In this document: positions 17,719 to 24,949 of the stretch, one piece after another
How positions within the stretch are numbered: position 1 is the stretch's first letter
Layout: each line of letters begins with the position of its first letter
Origin: Nocardia lijiangensis NBRC 108240
Lineage (GTDB): Bacteria > Actinomycetota > Actinomycetes > Mycobacteriales > Mycobacteriaceae
Assembly: GCF_001613045.1 (NCBI RefSeq)
Contig: NZ_BDBP01000063.1
Coordinates: forward strand, 1 to 41,544
Direction of reading: 5' to 3'
Length of the DNA stretch: 41,544 nucleotides
Notes under the pieces: model-generated
Database searches by the model: none
What the model saw: the letters and a program-made list of their open reading frames with translations, nothing else
What the model was told of the DNA's origin: nothing
Position numbers and translations under genes: made by a program

Positions 17719-17793
17719 GCGCGATTAGCTCAGCGGGAGAGCGCTTCCCTGACACGGAAGAGGTCACTGGTTCAATCCCAGTATCGCGCACCA
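17719..17793 (+). tRNA. tRNA-Val (anticodon GAC), CCA encoded
   Basis: The acceptor stem GCGCGAT pairs with ATCGCGC, discriminator A is at 17790, and a genomic CCA follows. The anticodon loop CTGACAC gives GAC. Only one base separates it from tRNA-Cys, so the two are co-transcribed and need processing. Confidence 0.97.
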
Positions 17794-17800
17794 TCTCACC

Positions 17801-17832
17801 AAGTGAGGCCCCCTTACGAGGGGGCCTCACTT
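17801..17832 (+). terminator. Terminator of the tRNA cluster
   Basis: A perfect 13-bp stem (AAGTGAGGCCCCC with GGGGGCCTCACTT) around the loop TTACGA, followed by TTGTTTC. It lies 7 bases after the encoded CCA of tRNA-Val. The symmetry means it could also act on the other strand. Confidence 0.9.
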
Positions 17833-18073
17833 GTTTCTCCGACACCATCGGTCGGCCCCGCTCCCCCACCAACCAGGTCCCAGTACCGAGCGATGGCGGC
17901 CGGTCCCCACCTCGCCGTCCATGACGAACGTTCCCGTCGGTGGCGCCGGCCGCGGGATCACGCGACAATCGGACGATTCGATTCGTGCCGCGGCCGTCGA
18001 GTTCGCAAAAGGTATGCGCGACTGCGCAGTTCGAACTCCACGGACCGGAGCACTACGGGGAGGAACGACACCG

Positions 18074-18409
18074 ATGGGCAAGCTCGTCCGAGACAGGATC
18101 CCGGAGATCATCCGCGCCGACGGCGGCACGCCGGACGTGCGCGTCCTCGACGCAGGCGACTACGAAACCGCGCTTCACGACAAGCTGTTCGAGGAAGCCG
18201 CCGAACTGCGCGCCGCCGATGCCGATGATCGACTCGAGGAAGCCGCGGACGTGCTCGAGGTCCTGCTCGCCCTCGCGACATTGAGCGGGTTCACGCTCGA
18301 GGACATCGTTTCCACCGCGAAAGCGAAGTTCGCGGAGCGCGGCGGCTTCGAGGATCGGCTGTGGCTCGATGGCGTCGGAGTGCCATGGATTGTCGGAGGC
18401 CCTCATTAG
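18074..18409 (+). CDS. MazG-like / phosphoribosyl-ATP pyrophosphohydrolase-like protein
   Basis: The 111-residue protein begins GKLVRDRIPEII, the hallmark of a small family of all-alpha NTP pyrophosphohydrolases (COG4997 type). The Mg-binding acidic helices are visible as EEAAEL and EEAADV in the middle. The family hydrolyses nucleoside triphosphates to monophosphate and pyrophosphate, probably clearing damaged nucleotides; the substrate here is unknown. GGGGAGGA lies about 10 bases before the ATG at 18074. That fixes this start rather than the long upstream open frame from 17831, which runs back into the tRNA terminator. Its stop is overlapped by the next gene if that gene starts at 18369. 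Confidence 0.88.
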   Translation: MGKLVRDRIPEIIRADGGTPDVRVLDAGDYETALHDKLFEEAAELRAADADDRLEEAADVLEVLLALATLSGFTLEDIVSTAKAKFAERGGFEDRLWLDGVGVPWIVGGPH

Positions 18410-19613
18410 GCTGCCGTTCGTGGCTGGTGAATCGGGGGTTGCGGCAGGGGGCGTCGACGAGGCGTTTCCGGACGACATTCGGGGGGAGGTGTCGTTCGGG
18501 CTCGAAGAGGTCAACGAGGTGGTGGCGGGGCTGGTGGGGGCGCACGCGGAGCGGCGGAAGCGGGACGCGGAGATCGTGGGGTACCGGCTGGGGATCGGCG
18601 GGGAGGGACCGGAGACGTTGGCTCGGATCGGGGCGCGATTCGATCTGGCGCGGGATCGGGTGCGGCAGTTGCACACTCGGGCGGTGGGGCAGATGTTGCG
18701 GGAGGCAGCGCTGAGCCGGGGGCAGGCGGAGGTGTTCGCTGGGCGCTATCCGGTGGACGGTCGGGATTCGGCGCTGGTGCGGGCGCTGCTGGTGGAGACG
18801 TACGCGACCGACGCGGATTTGGCGGCCAACGAGTTGTCGTATCTGAAGCTGCGGCTCGCCGGGCACGCCCAGGAGGACGCGAAACGGATCGCGGGCTACG
18901 TCATGCAACGGATCATGGCGTGGCAGAAGAAGACGAACCGGCAGCTGGCGAAGCTGCGCGACGCCGAGCCCGCGGCCTCGACCGAGATCGGCGAATGGGC
19001 GGCGCGGGTCGAGTGGCCCGGAGGCGGGCCCGCCACGCTGCCGACGACCTCCGCCCGCACGGTCGACGACGACGATGACGGCCGCGGCCGGTTCTACCTG
19101 GACAAGGTGGGCCGCGATGTCGGCTTCGACTCCGCATTGCAGGCACGGCTGCTGCGCACGCTCAACGCGGCGGACATGGTAGAGACGTTCCAGGAGCATC
19201 CCCTCGCGGTGCGCTACGACATCGACGGTGCGGAGCGCGTCCACTATCCGAGTGTCGCCGCGCGTCTCACCGACGGCCGGGTCGTGCTGATCGACGTGCA
19301 ACCGCTCGGCCACGTCGCCTTCCACGTCAACCGCGTCAAGTCCGCGGCGGCGCGCGGCCGTGCGCACGCCACAGGCTGGGGATGGCTGATCTGGACGGGC
19401 AGCAGCCTCGGCCTGCCGGAACTCGCCCGACGCGAGGTGGATGCCCGCCACGAGAAGAGCCTCGGCGAACTGGTCGAGCGCGGGCCGGTGCCGTGGCACG
19501 AGGTGCGGAGACTACGCGAGGAATCCGGCCTCGAACTGCTCGATTTCACCGCGCTGGTACTGCGCAACGAATGGCGCTGGGACCGCGGACCCTTCCGCCT
19601 GACACGCGGTTGA
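18369..19613 (+). CDS. Sigma-70 region 4-like HTH protein with degenerate TnsA-like domain
   Basis: The protein has 414 residues from ATG 18369. Residues 78-110 (GPETLARIGARFDLARDRVR) copy the helix-turn-helix of sigma factor region 4. A helical middle follows. Residues about 250-345 resemble the TnsA/PD-(D/E)XK endonuclease core, with the pattern SALQ, HYPS, then DGRVVLIDVQP. The expected catalytic E, D and K are Q258, S295 and Q311, so nuclease activity is unlikely. It may bind DNA as a regulator. The start is uncertain: ATG 18369 overlaps the preceding gene by 41 bases, and GTG 18420 (residue 18) avoids overlap; neither has a strong ribosome site at good distance. No sigma region 2 is present, so it is not a complete sigma factor. 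Confidence 0.75.
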   Translation: MASECHGLSEALIRLPFVAGESGVAAGGVDEAFPDDIRGEVSFGLEEVNEVVAGLVGAHAERRKRDAEIVGYRLGIGGEGPETLARIGARFDLARDRVRQLHTRAVGQMLREAALSRGQAEVFAGRYPVDGRDSALVRALLVETYATDADLAANELSYLKLRLAGHAQEDAKRIAGYVMQRIMAWQKKTNRQLAKLRDAEPAASTEIGEWAARVEWPGGGPATLPTTSARTVDDDDDGRGRFYLDKVGRDVGFDSALQARLLRTLNAADMVETFQEHPLAVRYDIDGAERVHYPSVAARLTDGRVVLIDVQPLGHVAFHVNRVKSAAARGRAHATGWGWLIWTGSSLGLPELARREVDARHEKSLGELVERGPVPWHEVRRLREESGLELLDFTALVLRNEWRWDRGPFRLTRG

Positions 19614-19685
19614 CTCGCGCGCAACCAGGCTCATTTCGCGCACCGCATGGCGCTGGGACCGCGGTCCCCGGCGCGGCTGAAAAGC

Positions 19686-20642
19686 TCAGCGCACCACCAT
19701 GGCCGCCGCGAGGAATGTCACGATCAGCAACATCGCGCAGTAGGTGATCAACTGCCAGTGGCTCACGGTCTGCTGCAGCCCGGCGATGGTGGTGCGCAGG
19801 CTGTTGTCCACCCGGTGGTGATCGGCCAGCTTGCGGTTCACCTCGGCCAGCGCGTCCGCCTGCGCTTGCGCGTCGTGTTCGGAGCGTTCCAGCCGGGCGG
19901 TCAGCTTCATCACCTGTTTCTGCTTGTCCCTGACCGACTTCCGAGACAGTGCGAGGGCGGTGCGCTGGTTGACCAGTTCCTGGCGTTGCCGGGCGATCAC
20001 CGCGGCCTGCGTTCTCGTGTGGTGCTCCCAGTCGGTCACGGTGGCCCATCCTCCCGTCATCTCGTCGCGATAGCCCCAGGCGATCTCACCGGACACCCAG
20101 CCGCGCAGAAACTCGCGTAACTCGAACGGCTCACGCCGCGGCACCGCGACCGCGCTGTGCTCGGCGTCGAGCATGCCCATCTCTGCCAGGTAATCGCAGG
20201 CGGGCGGGGCGAAGTCGGCGATACCGAGCGCGGGCAGGTGGGCCACCCAGTAGCCGGGCTGGCACAGCCACAGCACGCCGTCGCATCCCGCCTCGCGCAG
20301 CCGGGCCATGTGCTCGTGGGCGAGGCTTCGGTCCAGCGGGCCGCTGCGCACCTCGATGGCGTAGGTCCGCTCGCCGATCCGCCACAGAATGTCGACGCGG
20401 ATACCGCCGACGCGCCGGTCCACGTCGGCCTCCTCGGCGCCGAAGGCGACCAGCCTGCCGCACAACCAGTACTTGAGTCGCTGGATATCCCATTGGGCGT
20501 GGGCGCATCCCGGGCAACGGCAGCTGTACCGGGATCGACCGCCCACCGCGGCGCTGACCCCGTCCGGGACATCGGCGATGCCCAATTCGGCGAGCATCGC
20601 CCGACGCCCGCATACCTGTCCCACGCGCTGCGTCGTTCTCAC
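19686..20642 (-). CDS. CoiA-like nuclease-fold protein with coiled coil and C-terminal membrane anchor
   Basis: The 318-residue protein has a Cys cluster CRCPGC (41-46) and a PD-(D/E)XK-like core. In that core IRVDILW (D84) is followed by YAIEVRSG (E97, R99 where the family has Q or K), as in CoiA-type competence nucleases. About 230-290 is a charged coiled coil (Arg, Gln, Glu and Lys rich). The last 22 residues, ITYCAMLLIVTFLAAAMVV, are a membrane segment with almost nothing after it, so the nuclease part faces the cytoplasm. GTG at 20642 is preceded by GGGGAG 8 bases away; an open frame continues to 20771 but lacks a ribosome site. Function is inferred from fold only. It converges on the sigma-4/TnsA-like gene. 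Confidence 0.7.
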   Translation of the reverse strand: MRTTQRVGQVCGRRAMLAELGIADVPDGVSAAVGGRSRYSCRCPGCAHAQWDIQRLKYWLCGRLVAFGAEEADVDRRVGGIRVDILWRIGERTYAIEVRSGPLDRSLAHEHMARLREAGCDGVLWLCQPGYWVAHLPALGIADFAPPACDYLAEMGMLDAEHSAVAVPRREPFELREFLRGWVSGEIAWGYRDEMTGGWATVTDWEHHTRTQAAVIARQRQELVNQRTALALSRKSVRDKQKQVMKLTARLERSEHDAQAQADALAEVNRKLADHHRVDNSLRTTIAGLQQTVSHWQLITYCAMLLIVTFLAAAMVVR

Positions 20643-21018
20643 GCCGATCACTCCCCTGCCCAACACCGCACGGTCTTTCGACCTACTCCATAGATCAAGA
20701 GTGCGCCTATCTTTGTCCGCTCGCCAGCCCCCTTTACCCCGCGCTCGGGTGCGCCGCCTTCGGCGCGACACCTCCGATCAGGCGATGTGCGCAGCGTCAC
20801 AAGGGATTTCGCAGCGACATGCGCGAGAAACACCACAGAAATTTCGATCGATTGATTCTTGCCGCCAATTCGGCGACGCGGCCGGGCGCGCCGGAGTGCC
20901 CGCCGGCCGCCGCGACCGCGCTGGGTGGTGCTCGCCCCGCACCGCCGAAAGGCTGCGGATAGAATCGCCGGGCCACGCGCACAGTTCGGGCATCGACGGG
21001 GAAGAAGGTACGCAACGC
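20643..21018. other. Divergent intergenic region
   Basis: 376 bases between the CoiA-like gene (minus) and the coiled-coil gene (plus). It should hold two promoters. I see no clear hexamer pair, repeat or RNA structure. Confidence 0.45.
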
Positions 21019-21996
21019 ATGGAGCACGGCCAGCAGGGCGCCGAGTCGGTCGGCGCGATCTTGTCGGGCATCGCGGAGCTCCTGCGCGACGTGAGCGACA
21101 GACTCGACAGCGTCGCCGCCCGGGTGGGCGAGGACAACGGCGCCGAGGCGCGCCTGAAGAAGCTGGAGGCCTGGGCCTTCCGCACCGAGCAGAATGTCTC
21201 GGCGCTGGAGACGCGGCTCGACGACGTCACGTCCGTCGCGCCCGCCGAACGCACCGAGGGCAAGTCGCTACCCTCTCGCGCCGAGCGCCGCGCAGCCGCC
21301 ACGCCTGCGGCGCAACCCGAGCGCGCCGAACCCGTACGTCCCGAACCCGCACGCCCCGAACCCTTACGCTCCGAACCCTTACGCTCCGAACCCTTACGGT
21401 CCGAGACCGTACGCACCGAGACCGCGCGCATCGAGACGCCGCGCGCCGAGCGCCGACGACCACCCGCGCCGACCCGCCAGGAGCCCGCGTCCGAATCACC
21501 GCGCACCGACAGCCTCGAGGTCGCCGCCGTCGCGGCCCGCGTCGAGCAGCAGTCCGCGGCGCCGAACGGGCTGCCGCGCCGGGAGCCCGCCACCGCCTCG
21601 CCCACCCTGCACGACTGGGTCGAGCCCAACGTCTCGCGCGGCGCGCCGTACGACGCCGCGCCCGAACCGGTCTCGAACGCGCACGCCGAGCCCGCGGAGA
21701 TCACGCCGCGGACGGAGACCCCGCCGGAGAGACTGGACTACGGCAGCGTCGGCACGCCCCTCGTCGACACCGCGCCCCGGCTGAACGGTCGCCTGGAAGC
21801 GCCCACGCTCACCAGCCACTCCGACACCAACCTCACCGCACCGCGCGAAGAATCCGCGGCGCCGACCCAGCACCGCGCGACCATCGAGGACAACTCGCAC
21901 GTCGACAAGCTGCAGGCCATGCTCGACGAACTCAAGCGCAACCCGGCGGGCCCGTTCGGCAGGCCGCTCAGCGCACCACCGGGCGAACAATCGTAG
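21019..21996 (+). CDS. Low-complexity coiled-coil protein with E-P-x-R repeats
   Basis: The protein has 325 residues and no family I recognise. The N-terminal 75 residues form a likely coiled coil (ESVGAILSGIAELLRDVSDR, then LKKLEAWAFRTEQNVSALE). A long Pro/Glu/Arg/Ala-rich region follows, with eight five-residue repeats (EPVRP, EPARP, EPLRS three times, then ET.R. variants). A short helical end (VDKLQAMLDELKRNPAGPFG) closes it. There is no signal peptide or membrane segment. ATG 21019 has AAGAAGG about 10 bases upstream; the open frame extends much further back without support. The stop TAG at 21994-21996 touches the stop of the convergent LysR gene. It probably acts as a flexible cytoplasmic scaffold, which is inference. 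Confidence 0.7.
   Translation: MEHGQQGAESVGAILSGIAELLRDVSDRLDSVAARVGEDNGAEARLKKLEAWAFRTEQNVSALETRLDDVTSVAPAERTEGKSLPSRAERRAAATPAAQPERAEPVRPEPARPEPLRSEPLRSEPLRSETVRTETARIETPRAERRRPPAPTRQEPASESPRTDSLEVAAVAARVEQQSAAPNGLPRREPATASPTLHDWVEPNVSRGAPYDAAPEPVSNAHAEPAEITPRTETPPERLDYGSVGTPLVDTAPRLNGRLEAPTLTSHSDTNLTAPREESAAPTQHRATIEDNSHVDKLQAMLDELKRNPAGPFGRPLSAPPGEQS
21328..21447 (+). repeat. 15-bp tandem repeat, eight units, in frame
   Basis: The unit is GAACCCTTACGCTCC with variants, repeated eight times and encoding a five-residue E-(P/T)-x-R-x unit. The three central units are nearly identical, which suggests recent slippage. Confidence 0.85.
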
Positions 21997-22911
21997 TCAC
22001 GCGCTCGCGCTCCGATCCGACGGCGCGAGCAGCGCGCGGATCGTCTCGCGCAACCACCGATGCCCGCTGTCGGCGGTGTTGCGCGGGTGCCATGCCATGC
22101 CGACCGTCACCTCCGGCAGCGGCAGCGGAATGTCGAAGGCGCGCAATCCCATGGCGCCCAACGCGTCCTCGGCCAATCGAGCAGGCGCGGGGCAGACGAG
22201 TTCACCGGAGCGCACCGCCAACAGCGCGGTGCTGAGATCGGGGACGATCGCCACCACCCGGCGGGTGCGGCCGTGCAGGGCCAGCCGGTCATCGATCGGA
22301 CCGCGGGCGCGACCTTGCCGCGAGATCGCGAGGTGTGCCGCGGCGGCGTAGGCGGCCACGGTGACCCGCTCGGTGATCAGCGGATGGTGCGGCGCGGCGA
22401 CGCCGACGAGACGATCTCCGAGCACGCGCTGCACGACGATCTCGGGGTCGCTGCGCTCCAGGACGCCGACCGCGATGTCGGCGCGCCCGTCGCGCAACAC
22501 CGCGGTCCCCTCCGAACCGTCGGGCAGGAACTGCACGGTGACGCCGGGGGCCCGGCGTCGGATGGCGGCAAGCAGCGGCGCGGCGAGGTGGGCGCGGACC
22601 GGGTCGTCTGCCTGGACGGTGAAGCCACGTCGCAGACCGGCGGGGTCGGCCTCCGCGCGGGGGTCGAGCAGCGCGCGCCCGCGTTCGACCAACGCGGCGA
22701 CTTCGAAGCGCAATTCGAGGGCGCGCGGTGTCGGTACCAGGTTTCGCCCGGACCGGACGAGCAGCGGGTCGTCCAGCGCCCGGCGCAACCGCGCCAGCGT
22801 CCGGCTCATGGCGGGGGTCGAGGTGCCCAGGCGTTCGGCGGCCTTGGTGACGCTGTTCGTGTCGAGCAGCGCATCCAGAGCAACCAGCAGATTCAGGTCG
22901 AGGGCATCCAC
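21997..22911 (-). CDS. LysR-family transcriptional regulator
   Basis: 304 residues, typical for the family. Residues 4-62 are the winged HTH (LNLLVALDALLDTNSVTKAA, AMSRTLARLRRALDDPLLVR). From about 90 comes the periplasmic-binding-protein-like effector domain (FTVQADDPVRAHLAAPLL, DGRADIAVGV). The ligand is unknown. It lies 70 bases downstream of the flavin monooxygenase gene in the same direction and could be co-transcribed with it, which is unusual for LysR genes since they commonly face their target. Its stop abuts the stop of the convergent coiled-coil gene with no gap. Confidence 0.92.
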   Translation of the reverse strand: MDALDLNLLVALDALLDTNSVTKAAERLGTSTPAMSRTLARLRRALDDPLLVRSGRNLVPTPRALELRFEVAALVERGRALLDPRAEADPAGLRRGFTVQADDPVRAHLAAPLLAAIRRRAPGVTVQFLPDGSEGTAVLRDGRADIAVGVLERSDPEIVVQRVLGDRLVGVAAPHHPLITERVTVAAYAAAAHLAISRQGRARGPIDDRLALHGRTRRVVAIVPDLSTALLAVRSGELVCPAPARLAEDALGAMGLRAFDIPLPLPEVTVGMAWHPRNTADSGHRWLRETIRALLAPSDRSASA

Positions 22912-22981
22912 TCGCGGATTATCACAGAAGCAAGATGGACGCTGTTGCGTTGCGCCGGTGACAATCCGCGAGCCCTCGGCG

Positions 22982-24724
22982 TCAGGCCTGCGACGGGTAC
23001 CGGTCGCGCCACCCCGCCGGGTACCTTCCAGCTGGTGCCGGGTGCGTTTCAGCCGGTGCCGGGTTTTTCTCAGCTGATGCTTGGCGCGTTTCAGCCGACC
23101 CCGGGTGAACCTCGGCCGACCCCGGGTGAACTTCGGCTGTCGCCGGGTGCATTTCGGCCGTCGGCGGATACATCTCGGCGGTGGCCGGGTGTGCCTCCTC
23201 CGGAGCCGGGGCCGTCTCGGCGGGCGCCGACCCGGGCGGGGACGGCTCCGCCGGACGCTGCGCGCGCTCCGAGAGTCCGCGGTACGCGGCGGGTTTCACC
23301 GGCCGGAACCACTGGGCGAGCCGGGCGCCCAACGGCAGCCGGAACTTCAGGTCGGTCAGCATCTCGTCGATGTTGTGCAGGGCGAACGGCGTGATGGTCG
23401 TGCCGTGCGCGTGTTGGCCGCCGGTGCCCGCCTCCATCCACCGCAGGCGCGCGTCGATCTGCTCGCCCATCTCCTCCTGCGACGGCAGCGCGACACGGCC
23501 GCGCAGCAAGGCGGCGGTCCAGTGCGCGCCGACCTCGGCGCTGAGCGTGCCGAGCAGCGAGGAGTTGTAGCCCGCGAAGGTCAGGTTCGGCACCTCGGTC
23601 GGCAGAATGTGCCGGTAGAGGCGGAAATTGCCGTCGTCGTCGGTGAGCCTGCGCTGGATGTAGGGCGTCAGGAACGGCACCCGCTGCTGGAAGCCGGTGG
23701 CGCACACCACGATGTCGGCGGGGACGACCTGGCCGTCGGACAGCCACACGGCGCAACCGGCGGGCGTGCCGGACAACTCGGTGACGGTGGTATCGCGCAG
23801 CACGGTGATCCGGCCCTCGCGGACCTGCTCGAAGAATCCCTCGGTGGCGATGCTCGCGGTGCTCTGCGCGATCTCCTCGAAGCGGCCCTCCGGGACCAGG
23901 TCGAGGTCGCGCAGGCCTAGCTTCTTGGTGGCGAGTTCCTGGATCACGTCGAAATCGGTGTCACGGAAGCTGTGTCCGGCACCGTGCAGGAAGCGTTCGA
24001 AGCCGCGCGGGCTGTGGTAGCGGAAGTGCGCTTCGCCGAGCCGGGTGAGGAACAGCCGCTCGAAGTCCAAGCCGGTGCTGAGTGTGCGCGGCATCTTCCA
24101 CAGCAAACGACGAGCCACCACTGTGGTCTCGGCGGCGACGTGGCTGACCGCCTCGGCGATGTCGCAGGCGGACTGGCCGTACCCGACCACCACCACCGAC
24201 TTCCCGCGCGCCCGCTCGACGTCGAGGAACTCCGAGGAGTGATAGAGCTGTCCGCCGCGCGTGAGATACGCCTCTTCGCCGCGGTAGTCGGGCATGGCGG
24301 GGTCGCTGAACACTCCGTTGGCAACGATCAGGTGATCGCAAGAGGTGCGATGTACGCCCGTCTCGTCACGGATCTCCAGCAGCCAGCCGCTGTCCACCGG
24401 ATCGGCGGCCACCACTTCGGTGCCCAGCCGCAGGCTCTCGCGCAGCCCGAAGTGCTGTGCGTATCCCTCCAGGTAGGCCTGCATCTGGGCGCCGTCGGGC
24501 ACGTGCGGGTAGTCCTCGGGCATGGCATAGTCCGAGAAGCGGTAGGTGTGCTTGCTGTTCAGCGTGCGCAGCCCGGGATAACGCCGGGTCGCGCTCCACA
24601 CACCGCCGACATCGGGCGCCCGTTCGAACACCTCGACCGGAAAGCCCTCTCGGCGCAACACCTTCGCGGCGGCCAGGCCTGCTATGCCCGCGCCTACGAT
24701 CGCGATGCGATTACCGCTCGTCAT
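22982..24724 (-). CDS. Flavin-containing monooxygenase with C-terminal 7-residue repeat tail
   Basis: A 580-residue class B flavoprotein monooxygenase. The FAD-binding motif GAGIAG is at 11-16. The NADPH site is VVVVGYGQSACDIAE, preceded by the FMO-like segment GGQLYHSSEF. Such enzymes oxygenate N, S or carbonyl groups with NADPH and O2. The catalytic part ends near residue 500. The last 70 residues are about eight seven-residue repeats (AEMHPAT, AEVHPGS, AETHPAP and so on), absent from ordinary FMOs. ATG 24724 gives MTSGNRIAIVGAGIAG, the normal FMO start; the open frame continues to 24844 but only through the inverted-repeat element. It lies in a same-strand group with two P450s and a LysR regulator. 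Confidence 0.9.
   Translation of the reverse strand: MTSGNRIAIVGAGIAGLAAAKVLRREGFPVEVFERAPDVGGVWSATRRYPGLRTLNSKHTYRFSDYAMPEDYPHVPDGAQMQAYLEGYAQHFGLRESLRLGTEVVAADPVDSGWLLEIRDETGVHRTSCDHLIVANGVFSDPAMPDYRGEEAYLTRGGQLYHSSEFLDVERARGKSVVVVGYGQSACDIAEAVSHVAAETTVVARRLLWKMPRTLSTGLDFERLFLTRLGEAHFRYHSPRGFERFLHGAGHSFRDTDFDVIQELATKKLGLRDLDLVPEGRFEEIAQSTASIATEGFFEQVREGRITVLRDTTVTELSGTPAGCAVWLSDGQVVPADIVVCATGFQQRVPFLTPYIQRRLTDDDGNFRLYRHILPTEVPNLTFAGYNSSLLGTLSAEVGAHWTAALLRGRVALPSQEEMGEQIDARLRWMEAGTGGQHAHGTTITPFALHNIDEMLTDLKFRLPLGARLAQWFRPVKPAAYRGLSERAQRPAEPSPPGSAPAETAPAPEEAHPATAEMYPPTAEMHPATAEVHPGSAEVHPGSAETRQASAEKNPAPAETHPAPAGRYPAGWRDRYPSQA
23020..23187 (-). repeat. 21-bp tandem repeat (eight units) encoding the FMO tail
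   Basis: Eight consecutive 21-base units, on the plus strand of the form GGTGAACCTCGGCCGACCCCG. They keep frame and encode A-E-x-(H/Y)-P-x-x heptapeptides. Divergence is mixed, which suggests repeated expansion. Confidence 0.88.
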
Positions 24725-24787
24725 GGCCACCGAGGTTACCCGCCCGCGGCGGACCGTAAAGCTCGCGGGCGCAGATTCGTCGGATCC

Positions 24788-24949
24788 AGGCCCTGTCTCG
24801 AAGTCCGGCCGGATGCATCCGTGGCTCAGATCGTCGCCTGGCAAGGCGGAGGAGGAGCCGATACCGGGGTTGTATCGGTGACGACGACAACGCGGCCAGG
24901 CGGCGATCTGAGCCGCGGAGGCGCCGGATGGGACTTCGAGACAGGGCCT
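24788..24949. mobile_element. 162-bp inverted-repeat element, MITE-like
   Basis: Two 55-base arms (24788-24842 and 24895-24949) face each other across 52 bases. The outer 19 bases (AGGCCCTGTCTCGAAGTCC) pair perfectly. The inner 20 (GGCTCAGATCGTCGCCTGGC) pair with one mismatch. The 16 between them are only partly related. The loop holds a further small hairpin (CCGATAC with GTATCGG). The right end coincides with the P450 stop codon. It has no coding capacity. The terminal sequence looks like an IS end, but I found no clear target duplication. A large bidirectional terminator is the alternative. Confidence 0.7.

Noticed and set aside
20389..21018. 5' extension of the coiled-coil gene
   Set aside because: It overlaps the divergent CoiA-like gene, and the ATG at 21019 has a good ribosome site.
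24725..24844. 5' extension of the flavin monooxygenase
   Set aside because: It only reads through one arm of the inverted-repeat element; the FAD motif is correctly placed from ATG 24724.
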